From Ophioderma brevispina (taxonomy: Eukaryota; Echinodermata; Ophiuroidea; Amphilepidida; Ophiodermatidae), in the NCBI GenBank assembly GCA_023653785.1, contig JAMKCH010044133.1:1-64000 (forward strand): DNA of 64,000 nt. Direction: 5' to 3'. Shown piece by piece: positions 1-11,900 of this stretch. Under the pieces are notes generated by a model. The model was not told the DNA's origin. It did not search any database and worked only from the letters and a program-made list of their open reading frames with translations. A program made the translations under genes and the position numbers. Positions within the stretch are counted from its first letter, which is position 1. Every line of letters starts with the position of its first letter.

Positions 1-3000
1 TTGAGTGCTCGTATCATGAGTGCATAGGTATTTGTTATTTCTACACTCGTCCAAATAGCCAATTGTCGTAACTAGAGGTCCAGTCCAATGTTAAAGTCAG
101 CCATATAATGTGTATGTAAAGACCTCTAGTTACGATTATCGGAACTGACCTTATGACATGCGATTTATTTGGACCTATTGCTGGGGGAAATAAGTCCTAT
201 TACATAGCACTTCTACAGCAAATATTACCAAGACTGCATTCCAATAGTTTGTAATATTTTATCATATTTTCTTATAGTACAATGTCATGCAGATTTTGTC
301 AATATGTTCACTTGTTTTTGTTTTGATCCACCAGTCAAAGAACCAAGAGAGCACCCTGCATCGATGGGGCATTGAATGGCGTGGGGTGTAATGGTGTTTA
401 GTATTTTACAATATCTTAAATATCTTAAACTAAGCTTTTCTTTCCAATAGCCTTTTCATAGGAAGAATGTTTACCTTATGGCAAAATGACTCAACAAATC
501 TTAAAATTCAACATGTGAAAATCCCTTAAAATCACTAAAATTAGTAAAAATAAATGATAATTTATTCAATTTGGCAACACTATTTTTGAAAAAATCATGT
601 GAGCAGGTTTTAAATTTGGATCCTCTATGATATAGGGAAAGGGTTGAAACACCAAATTTTGCGTATATTCACATTTTCCAAGGATTGTAAACAGGCTGGC
701 AACCCAAAAGACTGACTCACGTGCAACAACCAGAACTACAAAAATCCTTTCAGTATACAAATGTGGGTACTTGCCTGGGGTACTTATCTGGTATACTCCA
801 TGAGATATCTATATCTTTGTTGTGGTGTTATTTACCCACTTGGGTAATTAAATAAAATGCGACTTTGGCTAAAAGTCGGGAGAAAAATGTCGGGAGAAAA
901 GTAAAAAGTCAGGAGAAAAGTTACCCTAGAAACTATAATTTTTCTACAGTTTCACAATGATAAATTTGATAAAACTTTGTGGTCACAGAGTGATTGATTG
1001 CTTAGGGAATGTTTCTTGGACAAAATGATGAGGATAAGAATTCACTCTTGATGAAATTATTATTTAAAAAAAATAAAAAATATTGATGCGGCACCTAAAT
1101 TCCATGTGGGGGGGGGCGTGAATCAAAAATATTTTTTATGGAGCCTAACTACTTTAACCTGAACAAAAACACCAAATAGTGAAAAAATGAAGTATTTGAG
1201 GAATTGTTTTTATACTCTCCCGCAAATAGACATGCAGCGATGACAAATCAAAATCTACACTAAACAGCTGATTGTGGTTTACATCAGTATTCAGTCGGTC
1301 GCACATCCGGGTATTTGCTCCAGTTATTGCACTTACTCCCTAAATCTGGACTGAAACTTTGCATTGGAGTATATGGAGAAATTATACTTTTCGAAAATTC
1401 AGCTTTGACATGATGGATTAAAATTTTCTTGAAAGGTGATTGAGAGAATATCAAAATGCACAACATATAAGAAGTTGGAATTGATTTGTAAAAGGATTAG
1501 GCTGCTCTACAGATATAATTGATCTTTCCTATTCAACACAGTAGTAATCTTTCACTCCAGTAATCAGAGGGAGGGTGAGGAATAGCCTATTTATGACACG
1601 ACCAGCGCCGTGAGAATAGAACAAAAAAAGATCAATAAATTTGTGTTTGAGTTCACACTGTACGGATGATGTAAGGAACCAATCATTTTTTTATCTTTAG
1701 GAATCGATATTGTAAATCAACTTACGTGAAGAGTATGTTTTCAACTGAAAAGAATATGATACTGTACAATCATACGTCCTGAATTAACCATAAAAGATAT
1801 TTTAATGGCTTACCAATCTTGATTCCACCAGTGTATAAGCTGAAGTCCCCATGCCTCACCACATTGATGGAATTACCTTTGGTTGCCATTCAAATCCAGC
1901 GACAAAGAAGAAGAGGGTTTCCAAACCAGATTAATTGCCACCATATCTCCTGGACAGTCAGAGTCAGACAGTGCAGGACAATAATAGGTTGCCAAGTTGA
2001 AAGTTGGGCCACAGATCGAATCAGAGTCAGTTTATGAGGGTGGCTATATGTAATGTGATGTAAAGATAAATACAAACAGGGGGAGGAATAGGGAGATACT
2101 AAGAGGGGGGGGGGGGCACTAGGTGAAACGGTAGTGGTGGGGGCGAAGACAATAAAGAGTGTCCTGACGTAAGGGTGTGACAATGGCAGGATCACCACAA
2201 TCGGGGAGGGCACGGGGGGTGTGGTCGAAGGGTAGTGGGGGATGATATATGAAGTTGTGTGGTGCGGTGTACTATGAGCTTACACTCCTCAACATGCGTA
2301 TCCTGATCCCGTCAACCCCCTGTTTCCTCTCGACTTAGCCGTCTGCACTCTAACGTTCGCCGCTGCGTCACTATAGCAATATATTCGCTGCTCACATGAC
2401 AAATCTCTGCACCCCCCTCTCGCATCCTGCTGCCTTCAACAATCGATGTCGATGGATGCGGCTTACATCCACTCTCCCAATCTGTTTTTCATTCTACGTC
2501 TCACAACTGTGTATAGTGAGAGGCACACTTGTAATACGCATGTCACTACTCTAGCAGACCTGGGGTTGAAGAGAAACTCACAGCAATGAAGGAGGAATAA
2601 TAAAGAGGCGCTCGGCGTGGTCAAAGAGTCTGCTGAGAGACAGGCGAGGGGCAGTGCAAGGACAGCTCTGTATGTAAATAATAAAGAAAATAAAAACAAA
2701 AAAAGATCAGGGGGGAAAAAAAGGATATGAAGTTTATGTAATTTACATAGTAACATTAAGAAACAACATTATTATTAATAACTTCATATATTGATTGAAC
2801 AAAGATAAAATTCGAAAAAAATGAAGAGGAAAGGGAGGAGAATGCCAGAAAGAAAGTTGTAGGGTATCTTTTAAAATCTGTTTGAGGAACTGGTGCATCT
2901 AGTATGTAAAGTTACGAGGTATCTTAAATTATAATTTATTGTCGAACGTCCAAAATTTATACAAACCATGCATTTATAAGTGGTGTTTAGTTGGGTAATG

Positions 3001-3985
3001 GTAGATCTACTGACAACATGAAAGTAAATTTTGTCTTAAAACTCAGTTTGTTAACGTTAGGCCAAAATAAACGTTTCACAGTAGGTAGTTAACAATTTTG
3101 CAAAAGCGTTAATTTTTATCCATTTTGGTTTTATTTAATCAACCAAGGTTAATGATTTTCCAGAAATGGCCAACTCCGAGCCCCCAATAGCGTATAACTG
3201 TGCTAGTGCAATACTCGGTCTAATGATTTTTGTTGTTCCTTGGCTCTACATGAGACCCTCTCTTTGTCAATGTTCAGAAATTCACGTCCGCTTTGACCAA
3301 GTGTCACATACATTCAAATACCAAATGTGGGAAAATGACCCACATCAAACCTGACCACGCGCCTAACTTGGAAAAAAACCTGTTTTGGGTGTGGATATGA
3401 TATTCTAATAGTTACATCCTATATTTTTCACTGTCTATCCCTACACCTCTCTAATTGAACGATGATGATGGGTGGATTGATGGTGATGGTGGTAGAGGAA
3501 ACCTGCTACTCTCCTTATCCCTTCCTCTCCTTGACTCGTTGTCAATGCTTTTTCATTTAACACAACTCACTCGCCTATATAAAAGAGATTTGTCACACTA
3601 AAACCGCCTCAGCGACTGCAGTCTTTCGCCAGGCTATACCGTGTCCTTTCCTTTCATGGGCCGGGGGAAAAGGGGGCACAGATATATTTTCACGGGAAGG
3701 AAAGCATACTATAAAATTGTTAGTATACTCGCTACCTAGTTCGCCTACTGTCAACATCCAATATTTTCACGGTTAGACGAGGTCAAGACATCCCCTACAG
3801 AGCATTTTCGCATATAGCACCCCCCCCCCCCCCAAGAAAACCATCATATCCTAGCATGTTTGCTTTTTTCCACATTTCTTTCTGCGACCAAACTTTATTT
3901 ATTGGCCTGAAGCAAATGCAGGTCATAACTACGTAAGCAAAGAAAGAATTCTCTAATTACAAGGTAACAAGAAGTCACGATTATG
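1..3985. other. AT-rich intergenic DNA, no recognised gene
   Basis: I see no coding region that I can support here. Open frames are shorter than about 110 codons and show no known domain or convincing splice context. Small items include a 14-bp inverted repeat at 67-80 and 121-134, three short tandem copies of a GTCGGGAGAAAA-like word near 876-921, a G-run at 2106-2117, and a C-run at 3820-3833. The stretch at 2040-2430 is locally more GC-rich but carries nothing identifiable. Confidence 0.6.
67..134. repeat. Short inverted repeat (14-bp perfect arms)
   Basis: CGTAACTAGAGGTC at 67-80 is the exact reverse complement of 121-134, separated by 40 bases. One further pair extends the stem to 15. 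It may be the remnant of a small foldback element or a chance palindrome. Confidence 0.5.
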
Positions 3986-4111
3986 TCAAGAACATGGGGT
4001 TTCTAATGACTCGTAAGGAATGCCCTTGCTTACACCCTTCTCTGGCGATGCTTTTGTACTGGTGCACAACATTGCATTGTCTTTCCTCGCAGATGAGCAG
4101 AACTCTCCGCA

Positions 4112-4210
4112 TAAATATATATTCCCACATAATATATATTCATTCATTTCTGACACCTGTATGGACGGCACCTCCACGGCCCACCCCCCCCGTGACGCCA
4201 TACCCACAAT
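4112..4210 (-). repeat. Left copy of an inverted flanking repeat
   Basis: Read on the minus strand, this stretch matches 8275-8363 on the plus strand. Shared words include ATTGTGGGTATG, CGTCAC, and an AT-rich core containing ATATATATTATGTGG and AATATATATTTATG followed by GGAG. The copies differ by substitutions and a GC-rich insertion around 4180-4192. The two lie in opposite orientation on either side of the GC-rich island, so they may be arms of one large element or independent insertions of one repeat family. Confidence 0.6.
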
Positions 4211-4334
4211 CTCTCTTCCTCTTACTCACGTCGTCTTCCCCCGACAAGATAGAACATCTGCCAGGGGGCGGGCTACGGCCGGGAATCAACATCCGGAGAA
4301 GGTTAAAGCAAGCATTCTTATCGTCATTCAACAC

Positions 4335-4410
4335 CACTGTTCTTACATGACTCATACAGGAATCTTCTTACCTCAATCCTATTTTGATGTAACAATTGCA
4401 TTAACATCGC
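4335..4410 (-). repeat. Second inverted repeat block, matching 8385-8450
   Basis: On the minus strand this contains GTTACATCAAAATAGGATTG followed by GGTAAG, TTCCTGTATGAGTCA. The plus-strand stretch 8393-8440 contains the same words with few changes. A more diverged relative may lie at 4000-4080. In the minus-strand reading this block precedes the 4112-4210 block, whereas on the right side the order is the opposite. The arrangement is therefore not a simple pair of terminal inverted repeats but looks like pieces of a repeated unit of about 330 bp. Confidence 0.5.
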
Positions 4411-6242
4411 CAAATTAGCACAGGTACTAGGAGGCTGTGCAGTGATGCAAAACGCACACCTGATTGCGTGAAGCGAAGGTATGAATATGAATTGCAAGCA
4501 ATTCAGAAGTAAGTAAGAGCAGCGCAAGGTCTCATGCCAATACAAATAGCAAACCCTAAGCACACACTTACTAAGAGATATTCGCTGAGCCCCCTGAAAG
4601 AGTGCTCCGCAAAAAACTCCATATAAAGCTACGTCCTATAGGAGACGTCACCTGAACCCAGCCCCCCCTCGTGCAACACACACGGCTGCTAACTGAGAGG
4701 GTTTACTCCCAAGTAATGAGGGTCTACAAGGCTTTCGAGCAGCTCGACCATTAGACCAATCGCCACCCTCTGGGCCCCTGACGGGCCTCGAGGAAATGGC
4801 ATCGCCGGTGAGCGGATACTGAGGAGGGCGGAAAGATCCCAAATCCTCAGACCTCGACGCCCACATTACTCTGCTAAAAACCCCGATAGCACAGGTAAGG
4901 CCATGAGACATGAGCCATCAACTGTTACCTAATGCAGCCAGCCCCACCATATCCCACTCACTTTAGCCCCAAGGGCAAGCGAGTGCGAGGAGCCGAAAAG
5001 CCTCTACAACCAGTGAAGGCGGAAGCTATGCCCGAGCGTCCCCCGGTCGGTAGGAAACCCCGACCCTGCTGTCGCCGATGAACGCCTTGGCGAGCAAGCG
5101 CCGCCCAGGCAGCAAGACGACACCCAGATGGGGGTGCACAGTCCCGTCGAATGGTTCCCGTTCCCCTGCCACGAATATCACACCCACAGGATTTCCTTGT
5201 GTAACGAAGCACACGGCTTACCACAGTCCCGTATCCTATCGGGGAGATGACGATGCTCCCATCGCCCTAATCCCGGAAGGATTTGAACGATTACGGGCGA
5301 AGACCTACACCACATTGGACCTAACACTACCCACAAGAACAGAAAGGGTGTAGCCAAAGCCCCGTGGATGTACTGGTCTATATGTATGGGACGTATTATT
5401 ATTAAAAAGGCAATACATGAACGGACCCGTACACCAGTAATAAAATACAAGCATACCACGTTGTGCCGCAAGTACACCACCGCAACTCCGCTACCCCGCC
5501 GCGCCCCGAAAAGGGACAAACGAGGGTGTCTACTGCAAGAATTACTAAGACAATCTTCCACAAATTGTCACCTACAGCATACTCCAGCGCAGATGACCGA
5601 TATCACGGTGCTGGCGTTGGGTGTAAGCAGGGAGTCATTATCACCGTTGAATGAATCTGACCGAGAGGACCCGACCTCAACCCGTTTTAAGCTGATCGAA
5701 AACCAGGGTGACCCCTGCGCACGTAGCAATACGAAGCTAGGCAACCCCAGCGGGATAGGCAGACCATCCTAGATGGCCAACGCCCCAGCCGCCCGTTACT
5801 ACGGCATGCCCGTGCGCCCCCCCCCTTTTTTTCCGCAAGCCCATCCACGCGGCTGCTTCCACGGCATGCAAGGGCGGTATAGTACGCGCGGCAATGATGA
5901 CGCGACTGGATCCCCAACAGGCAGCGAGCCTACATAGTCATGCCCTTCACAGAGCCCTTTGATCCCTAAAGAAATAGGTATTCAACTCCCGTGAATAGGC
6001 ATTGTCTCACGTATCGATTCGTAAATCCTTAGATAATGGTACTATTGTATCGCTAAATCCCCCTGAGAGAATTGAGCAATGGACAGACATCACAAAATGA
6101 AACAAAATGTGCTCAGGTCCGAAATCCCTGCTTCAGGGACACGAGCCCATCGGTGGAGACCATCGCAGTAAAAGCCACAAATCACACGTAAGAACGGACA
6201 CTGCGTAGGGCTAAACACGCCGCAATCTCTCGCACCTTACCC

Positions 6243-6288
6243 CCGTTATAAACGGTCCGTTTACCATTAATTTCTACCTGAGAAATTA
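6243..6288. other. Pair of perfect hairpins
   Basis: CCGTT-ATA-AACGG occupies 6243-6255, and TAATTTCT-ACCTG-AGAAATTA occupies 6268-6288. Both stems are perfect. No poly-T or other terminator context accompanies them consistently, so I do not call them terminators. Confidence 0.7.
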
Positions 6289-6928
6289 GCAACGCCCCAT
6301 CAACCTAGGGTTTCGATCGGAGATTCTCACCGCTAAATCCCCGAAAGGATTGAGGCCACCGGGGGGTGACCGGCGAAGCAGGCCAACCGACTAGTAGAGC
6401 CAGCCCGCCTCGCTGTAAAATGCCAAACACTCCTGCCGCCAGAAACGCCCCGCGGGAGCGACGGCGGAATGAGTGGAGGCCAGCGTAATTGGATACCAGA
6501 TAATCGCCCCGAATACTCGACACGTGCCAAACGTGGCCCAAGTACCTCCGTCTAGAAAGAAAAACCGCCCTATCATCGAACCTGACATCTGATCACCTTG
6601 CCCCCACAGTCGAAATTTGGGATGCCCTAACCCCAACTCAATAGCGTCCTGTTAGACAATGTCCGCCGGCTCCTTCGTGCGCGAAAAACTCGAACAGCAA
6701 AATCCCTCAATGACAGCTGTCATTACAGCGTGTCTGTTTGGTCTAATCCGACCCTTACAGACCATGGACCAGCACTGAGGAACAGATTCCGTTCGCCGGG
6801 TCAACGCGCCCTCACCGACATCACCCCTGTGAGGATGAATGCAAAAGGCATCGAGACCAGCGCAGAAATAACCCGTAAATCGCCCTATAGATAGAGGAAA
6901 GAAGGGCCCGACGTCGCCGGGTGGGATT

Positions 6929-6955
6929 CGCTGAAGCACTTGCGTGCTTGCAGCG
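6929..6955. other. Strong hairpin (11-bp stem, one bulge)
   Basis: CGCTG, AAGCAC, loop TTGC, GTGCTT, bulged G, CAGCG form an 11-bp stem with a 4-base loop. A second hairpin, CGCTGCC with GGCAGCG, follows at 6975-6996. Two strong stems within 70 bases are the densest example of the secondary-structure signal in this island. Confidence 0.7.
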
Positions 6956-7054
6956 TGAACCTCCACCGGTAGACCGCTGCCACGCGATGGGCAGCGTCGC
7001 GTTAGCGCCCCTAGAAGGAACACAACCACCTTAGGTGACTGTGGACCCCATAGC

Positions 7055-7400
7055 GGTTATCTCCGTAATCGGTAGGGTACCGAAACGGTGACAACACGCA
7101 TGGTATCCGCGCAGTCTACGCACCTCTGGGGCACGGGCGACTGACACGACACCGAGCGGGTGTGAACCCTCCTAACGTCGGGTGAACCCCCGCTTACAGC
7201 AGCGGAGGAACTCCCTGGTAACGGCGATGGTTCCTAATCTGTGGTATTGTGATCGGTTGGTACCGAAGACGGCTACCAGCCGCCCAGTATCCTATCAGTC
7301 CAACGAACCCCTGAGGCGTCGCGACTGACAAGACCCCAAGTAGCCCAAACCTGTGTAACGGCGTGTGAACCTCCGCTTACATTCAGCGGAGGAGCTCCCG
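7055..7400. repeat. Two-copy imperfect tandem repeat, period about 184 bp, ending in a hairpin
   Basis: Copy one runs about 7055-7215 and copy two about 7247-7400. Shared landmarks are CGGTAGGGTACCGAA versus CGGTTGGTACCGAA, GCGACTGACA versus GCGACTGACA, GTGTGAAC, and the terminal hairpin around CCGCTTACA and AGCGGAGGA. The hairpin stem is perfect in copy two (CCTCCGCT 7370-7377, AGCGGAGG 7385-7392) and has one mismatch in copy one. Retention of the hairpin despite sequence divergence suggests that it matters, although two copies are too few to be sure. Confidence 0.6.
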
Positions 7401-7689
7401 CTCATTACCGGTCAAAATCCCTCCACCGTCCAGTTATACAGAAGGACGAAAACCCAAAGATATACCCAGGTCCAACTCCTAGCAAACCAGGGGCAATACC
7501 AGAGACCGATACGCACTGCGCACCTATTCGCCCCGGATAGGACCAGCGGGTAATCAGCAGGGTGTGGGGTCCACGTGACGGCGATTCGGTCGAACAAGTC
7601 ACGTTCAGCCGCGGCCTATAAGGAAACAAACCGGCCTGAGCACGCCCCAAGGCGGGGATACCCGCATACAAATTTACTAGTCCTAGAAG

Positions 7690-8270
7690 AATTTGATAAA
7701 AGCATTTACCACAACTACAACTTGTTTAATCCAAGGCCATACCTCGTGACAGAAGACTGCAAGAAAGCAGTAAGGAACTAGGTACCCACAGTTGATACGC
7801 TTCATTGTGTGAAGGATTATCGTGCATAAATTATAAATGTAAACAAACCGTGCGCCATTTTGAAACGAGCACGAAAAACGTGCCAGCCCGCATACAATAC
7901 ATCGCACATCAATTGTAATCACCAATTATACACGTTAAATATATAATATATATAAAACACATAAAGATAGTAGGGAAATAGGCCTATCGATATAACGGGT
8001 CGCATGCCACGCCCGACCCTCTTCGGCCTATGGGTGTGGATTATGCGGGTTTGTGTGTTGACAAACGCGAACGCAAAGTCAAGGTATAAGTCCTTAAAAT
8101 ACCGCTTCGTCAAACGAAAATGACAAAACTACGTCCCAGGGACGTAATAATCTGAAATTTAACAGATTTTCCCAGGTTCAGGGCCACCAAGTAGCGAAAT
8201 CTGACCAAAATTCGACATAATCAGAGAGTTACATCATACTTACCAACTTGTCGAATTCCCCAACGAAACG
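7690..8270. other. AT-rich spacer between island and right flanking repeat
   Basis: Composition returns to AT-rich. I see an ATATAT-rich patch at 7937-7954 and a short CGTCCCAGGGACG palindrome near 8132-8145. No gene is recognisable. Confidence 0.5.
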
Positions 8271-8274
8271 AGGA

Positions 8275-8450
8275 TTGTGGGTATGACGTCACTTGGGTGG
8301 GTGTCTTCATATAGGGTGATCGAAATGAATATATATTATGTGGAATATATATTTATGGGAGGTTTTCGGGCATCTGCCTAAGACCATGCATTTGTTACAT
8401 CAACATCGGATTGAAGGTAAGCAGTTCCTGTATGAGTCAAAGGATTTTGT
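8275..8450 (+). repeat. Right copies of the inverted flanking repeats
   Basis: Positions 8275-8363 match the reverse complement of 4112-4210, and 8385-8450 match the reverse complement of 4335-4410. A TGACGTCA palindrome (8284-8291) would be a cAMP-response-element match, but the left copy has TGGCGTCA, so it is more simply part of the repeat. A frame from about 8393 reads LHQHRIEGKQFLYES, and the left copy reads LLHQNRIEVRRFLYES on its minus strand. The repeat may therefore once have been coding. I do not recognise the family with confidence. Confidence 0.55.
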
Positions 8451-8459
8451 TTTTAGGCT

Positions 8460-8930
8460 ACAAAACCAAAAACCCTTTAAAATGTCCACAAACAAGCACA
8501 GAATGTAGAAGGAAAAAAATATGGCCAATATTTTTAAAATCCCAAACAGACATCATTCCTATATCATCACTGCGATTTGGTTATAAATCGAGACGATGTC
8601 TGTGATTAAATGTTGAAATTATCCCGTAACGGGATCTGAAAAATAGTTGCTAGTAAAAATCAATATGCACAAAATTTTTTCTATGAGAAAAGAACCGAAC
8701 TTTTAAAATAATTATGCTCAACATCACCATCGCTGCCATCACAGCTCACCATCGTCGCCATCATCATCACCATCATCATCGTCGCCATCATTATCAATAT
8801 CATTCATCAAACCCAAATGTAACAATCTAAAAACTACTGTTACTCGAAATGAAGACCTGTAAAACTGAAAAAAGTTTGAGCATTAAAAAAAAAATTAAGG
8901 AAAACCAAACTTGACAATAGCATAAAATAA
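8460..8930. other. AT-rich stretch with a CAT/CGC trinucleotide run
   Basis: The only structure is an impure trinucleotide repeat of ATC, ACC and GCC units at about 8721-8805. No gene is recognisable. Confidence 0.6.
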
Positions 8931-8986
8931 TAAAAAAAAAAAAAAAAAAAAAAATAGAAAAATTAAAAAAAAAAAAAAAAAAAAAA
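8931..8986. repeat. Poly(A) runs bordering the C-rich tract
   Basis: Two A-runs of about 20 bases each, broken by TAGAAAAATT, lead directly into the C-rich tract. The abrupt switch from pure A to pure C is unusual for natural intergenic DNA. Confidence 0.8.
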
Positions 8987-11900
8987 TACCCCCACCCCCA
9001 CCCTCCCCCCCCCCCCCCCCCTTCCCCCCCCTCCCTCCCCCCCACCCCCCCCCGCCCCCACCCCCCCTTCCGCCCCCACTCTACGCCCCCCTGTCCGAAC
9101 CATAACACCCCTCCCCCCCACACCCCTCACCCCCGACCCCCGCCCCGCACGTACCCCAAATACATACAACACCCCCAACTCCCCCACTCCTCCCGCCACC
9201 CCAACGCCCCCAAAACCAATGACCCCCTACTCTCCAACACCCCACAAGCCCCCACCCCCAGGGCTAACCTCCCCAGCCTCACGAAGAACCCCTTTCGCAC
9301 CATGCTACCCCACAACCCAACCAACAACCATGCTCTCCCAACAACCCCCTCGCCATCAGCAACAGCCCGCCACCGCCCCCGCGACTGCATCACAAAAGCC
9401 GGAAAGCCAAGGCTGCAGTCACCATCCTGCGTCGCTCATCGGAGCAACCCAACCATCACAACCTCTCCCCACACAATCCCCTCCCCCCCCCCTCCTCCCG
9501 CCCCCCCCCCCGCCCCCCCCCCACACCCACGCCCGCCCCCCGCCACCCCCTCCCCCCCCCCCCTCGCCCCTCCACGCCCCCCCCCCTCCATCTAACGCCT
9601 CCCCACTCCCTCCCACGACATCACTACCAACCCTCCCCCCCCCCGTACCACCCCTCCCCCCCGCCAACAAACACACGAAACACCAACCCCTAACCCCAAA
9701 CCATACGACCACCAAAGCGCCTCCCACAAAAAAACAGCACCCACCAAAACCGAAACCGCCCCCAACAACAACCAAAACCACCGGAAGTCAGTCACACCTC
9801 CACTCCAGTCACCGCAAACAAACAACAGAAGCCATGCGGAAACACAACTCACCCGACAACCTAGGCCACAAGAACCTCCTCGGACAAAACAAAAACGTCC
9901 CCCCTCCCACCCCCCCCCAACCCCTCCCCCCCCACCACCCCCCTCCCCCATCCTCCCCCCCCCCCCCCCCCCTCCCCCCCCACTCCCCCCCCCCTCCCCC
10001 CCCCCCAAGTCCCCCCCCCCCCCCTTAAAAAACCAAAAAAGCCAACCCCCCACCCCCGCCCTCCCCCCCGACCACCCCGCGCGCCTCCGCCCCACTCCCC
10101 ACCCACCCCTCCCCACCCTCACCACACACCCCCCCATCCCCCCCAGCCCAGACCCCACTCCTCTCTCCCCCACCCTCGTCCCCCCCCCCCCCACGCTCCC
10201 CACGCCCCCCCCCCCCCCCCTCCCTCCCCCCCGCACCCCCCCCCCCCACCCCCCCTCCCTCGCCCCCCCCATCCTCCAACTCCCACACTCCCCCACCCTT
10301 CCCCTCCCAGCCGCGCCCGACCACGATCGCCGCACACCTCGCCCCCTAACACACCAAACTCCCATGCATCCCCACTCACCCCCCCCCCCCCAGCGTCCAG
10401 CATACAACCACGACCGACCCCACCCAAGCCCGCCAGCTCAACCAACCCACGGATCTACACTCCACGAATCCTCACCACGACTCTCCACACGCCCCCCAAC
10501 GCGCCCCACCAAACACGCCCCCCGCACTAACCACCTTCCGCAACTCGGACTCCATAACTGCCCACTCCAATAGCCCGCCCACACCATTTGTTCTATGCAA
10601 CACACGTTACCTCCCCCCCACCGCTTGCCGCTCTCCCGCCGGCCCTCCCCCAACCACCCCCTCGCCTCCTCACCACTCCCCTCTCTCACCCCACTACCAT
10701 CCTTCCACCCCACTACCCCCTCTGTATTCATAACACCCCCGCCCTTCCCCCCCCCCCCACCCCCTCCCGCCCTCACCCCCCCCCGCACCCCCATTCCTCC
10801 CCCCCCCCCCCCTCCCCTTCTCCCTCGCCCCTCCACCTTCCCCCCCCTACCCTCCCTCCCCCCTCGTCGCGCTCCCTCCCTCCCTTACCCCCTGCCCTCG
10901 CTACCTTCCCCCCCCCCCCCCCACCCCCCCCTCCCCCCCTTCCCATCCCCCCCCCCTCCGACCCCTCCCTACCCGTCCCCCCCCCCCCCACCCCCCATCG
11001 CCCCTCCCCCCGCTCACCCGCACCCCCCCACCCCTCTCGCCCCCCCAACCCCCCCCCTCCCCCCCTCCCCGCTTCCACTACCTCCTCCCACCCCCCCGCC
11101 CCCTCATCCCCAACCCCCCCCCCCAAACACCCGCGTATATTCAGCACCCCCCCCCGCAACTTCCTGCGCCTCTCTACCGATTACCCCCCCCTCCCCTACT
11201 CACCCCCCCTCCCCTCCCCCCCCCACCCCTCCCACCCCCCCCCCCCCCCCCTCCCCACCCCCCCCCCCCTCCCCCCCCCCGTCCCCCCCCCCCCCCACCC
11301 CCCGTCCTCCAATCCCGCCCCCCCCTTCTCCCCCTTACCCATACCACCCCTCGACCCCCCCCCTCCCGCACCCCCCATCCCTCCCCCAACTCCCCACCCC
11401 CCCTCCATTCCCCATTCCCTCCTCCCTCCCTATTCCGTCACACGCTCCCATCTTCTCCCCCCAAATACTTTTCCCTCTCGCACCCCCCATACGCTCCCTC
11501 TTCTCCACATCCCTCACACCACCCCTCCACTCCCTCTCTCCCCATCCCCCCCCGCCTCCTAACACTCCCCCCCGCCTGCCCCCCCCACCCTCTTTCCCCC
11601 CCCCCCCGAACCCTCTCTCCGTTTCCCTCTCCTCTCCCCCCCCCCTCTCGACACGTGTCTCTCTTCTCCCCCCACTCCCTCACGCCCAATTCCCTCCCCC
11701 CCCTTTCCCCCCCTCTGCTCCCCCCTTTTCTCCTCCCTCACCCCTTTACCCAGGCTTTACTTTCCCCCCGCCATCGCCTTCACTTCCCTACCCACCCATC
11801 CTCATACTAGACACCGCACCCCTTCTGCTAAACTCCCTATAAACCTCCCACACACACTCCCTCAAATCCTTTACCTATACCCTATGCCACCTCCTTAACC

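Larger units (their letters stand above)
4620..7680. other. GC-rich, hairpin-dense island of unknown origin
   Basis: Base composition changes abruptly from AT-rich flanks to roughly balanced or GC-rich DNA. No long frame resembles a known protein; the longest are about 125-135 codons and lack recognisable motifs. The stretch is crowded with short near-perfect hairpins: 4773-4787, 5269-5283, 6125-6139, 6243-6255, 6268-6288, 6336-6351, 6929-6955, 6975-6996 and 7370-7392. Stems are 5-11 bp with 3-8 base loops. The last third holds an imperfect tandem repeat. Candidates are an unrecognised mobile element, an inserted organelle or foreign segment, or a cluster of structured RNAs. None is proven. 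Confidence 0.55.

Noticed and set aside
5265..5300. tRNA-like T-arm (GTTCAAATCC on the minus strand)
   Set aside because: The flanking bases do not form a T stem, and no D or anticodon arm is present.
6305..7029. Minus-strand frames of 65-125 codons in the GC-rich island
   Set aside because: Several overlapping frames are open because of base composition. None contains a recognisable motif or agrees between related copies.
8284..8291. Perfect TGACGTCA site as a promoter element
   Set aside because: It is inside a repeat whose other copy has TGGCGTCA, and no supported gene follows.
9592..10445. Glycine-rich minus-strand frames up to 271 codons
   Set aside because: These are the reverse complement of C-runs, so glycine content is a composition artefact.
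10588..11842. Overlapping proline-rich frames of 324 and 415 codons
   Set aside because: They lie in the C-rich tract, where all plus-strand frames lack stops. There is no domain or splice context, and shifted frames give equally proline-rich strings.
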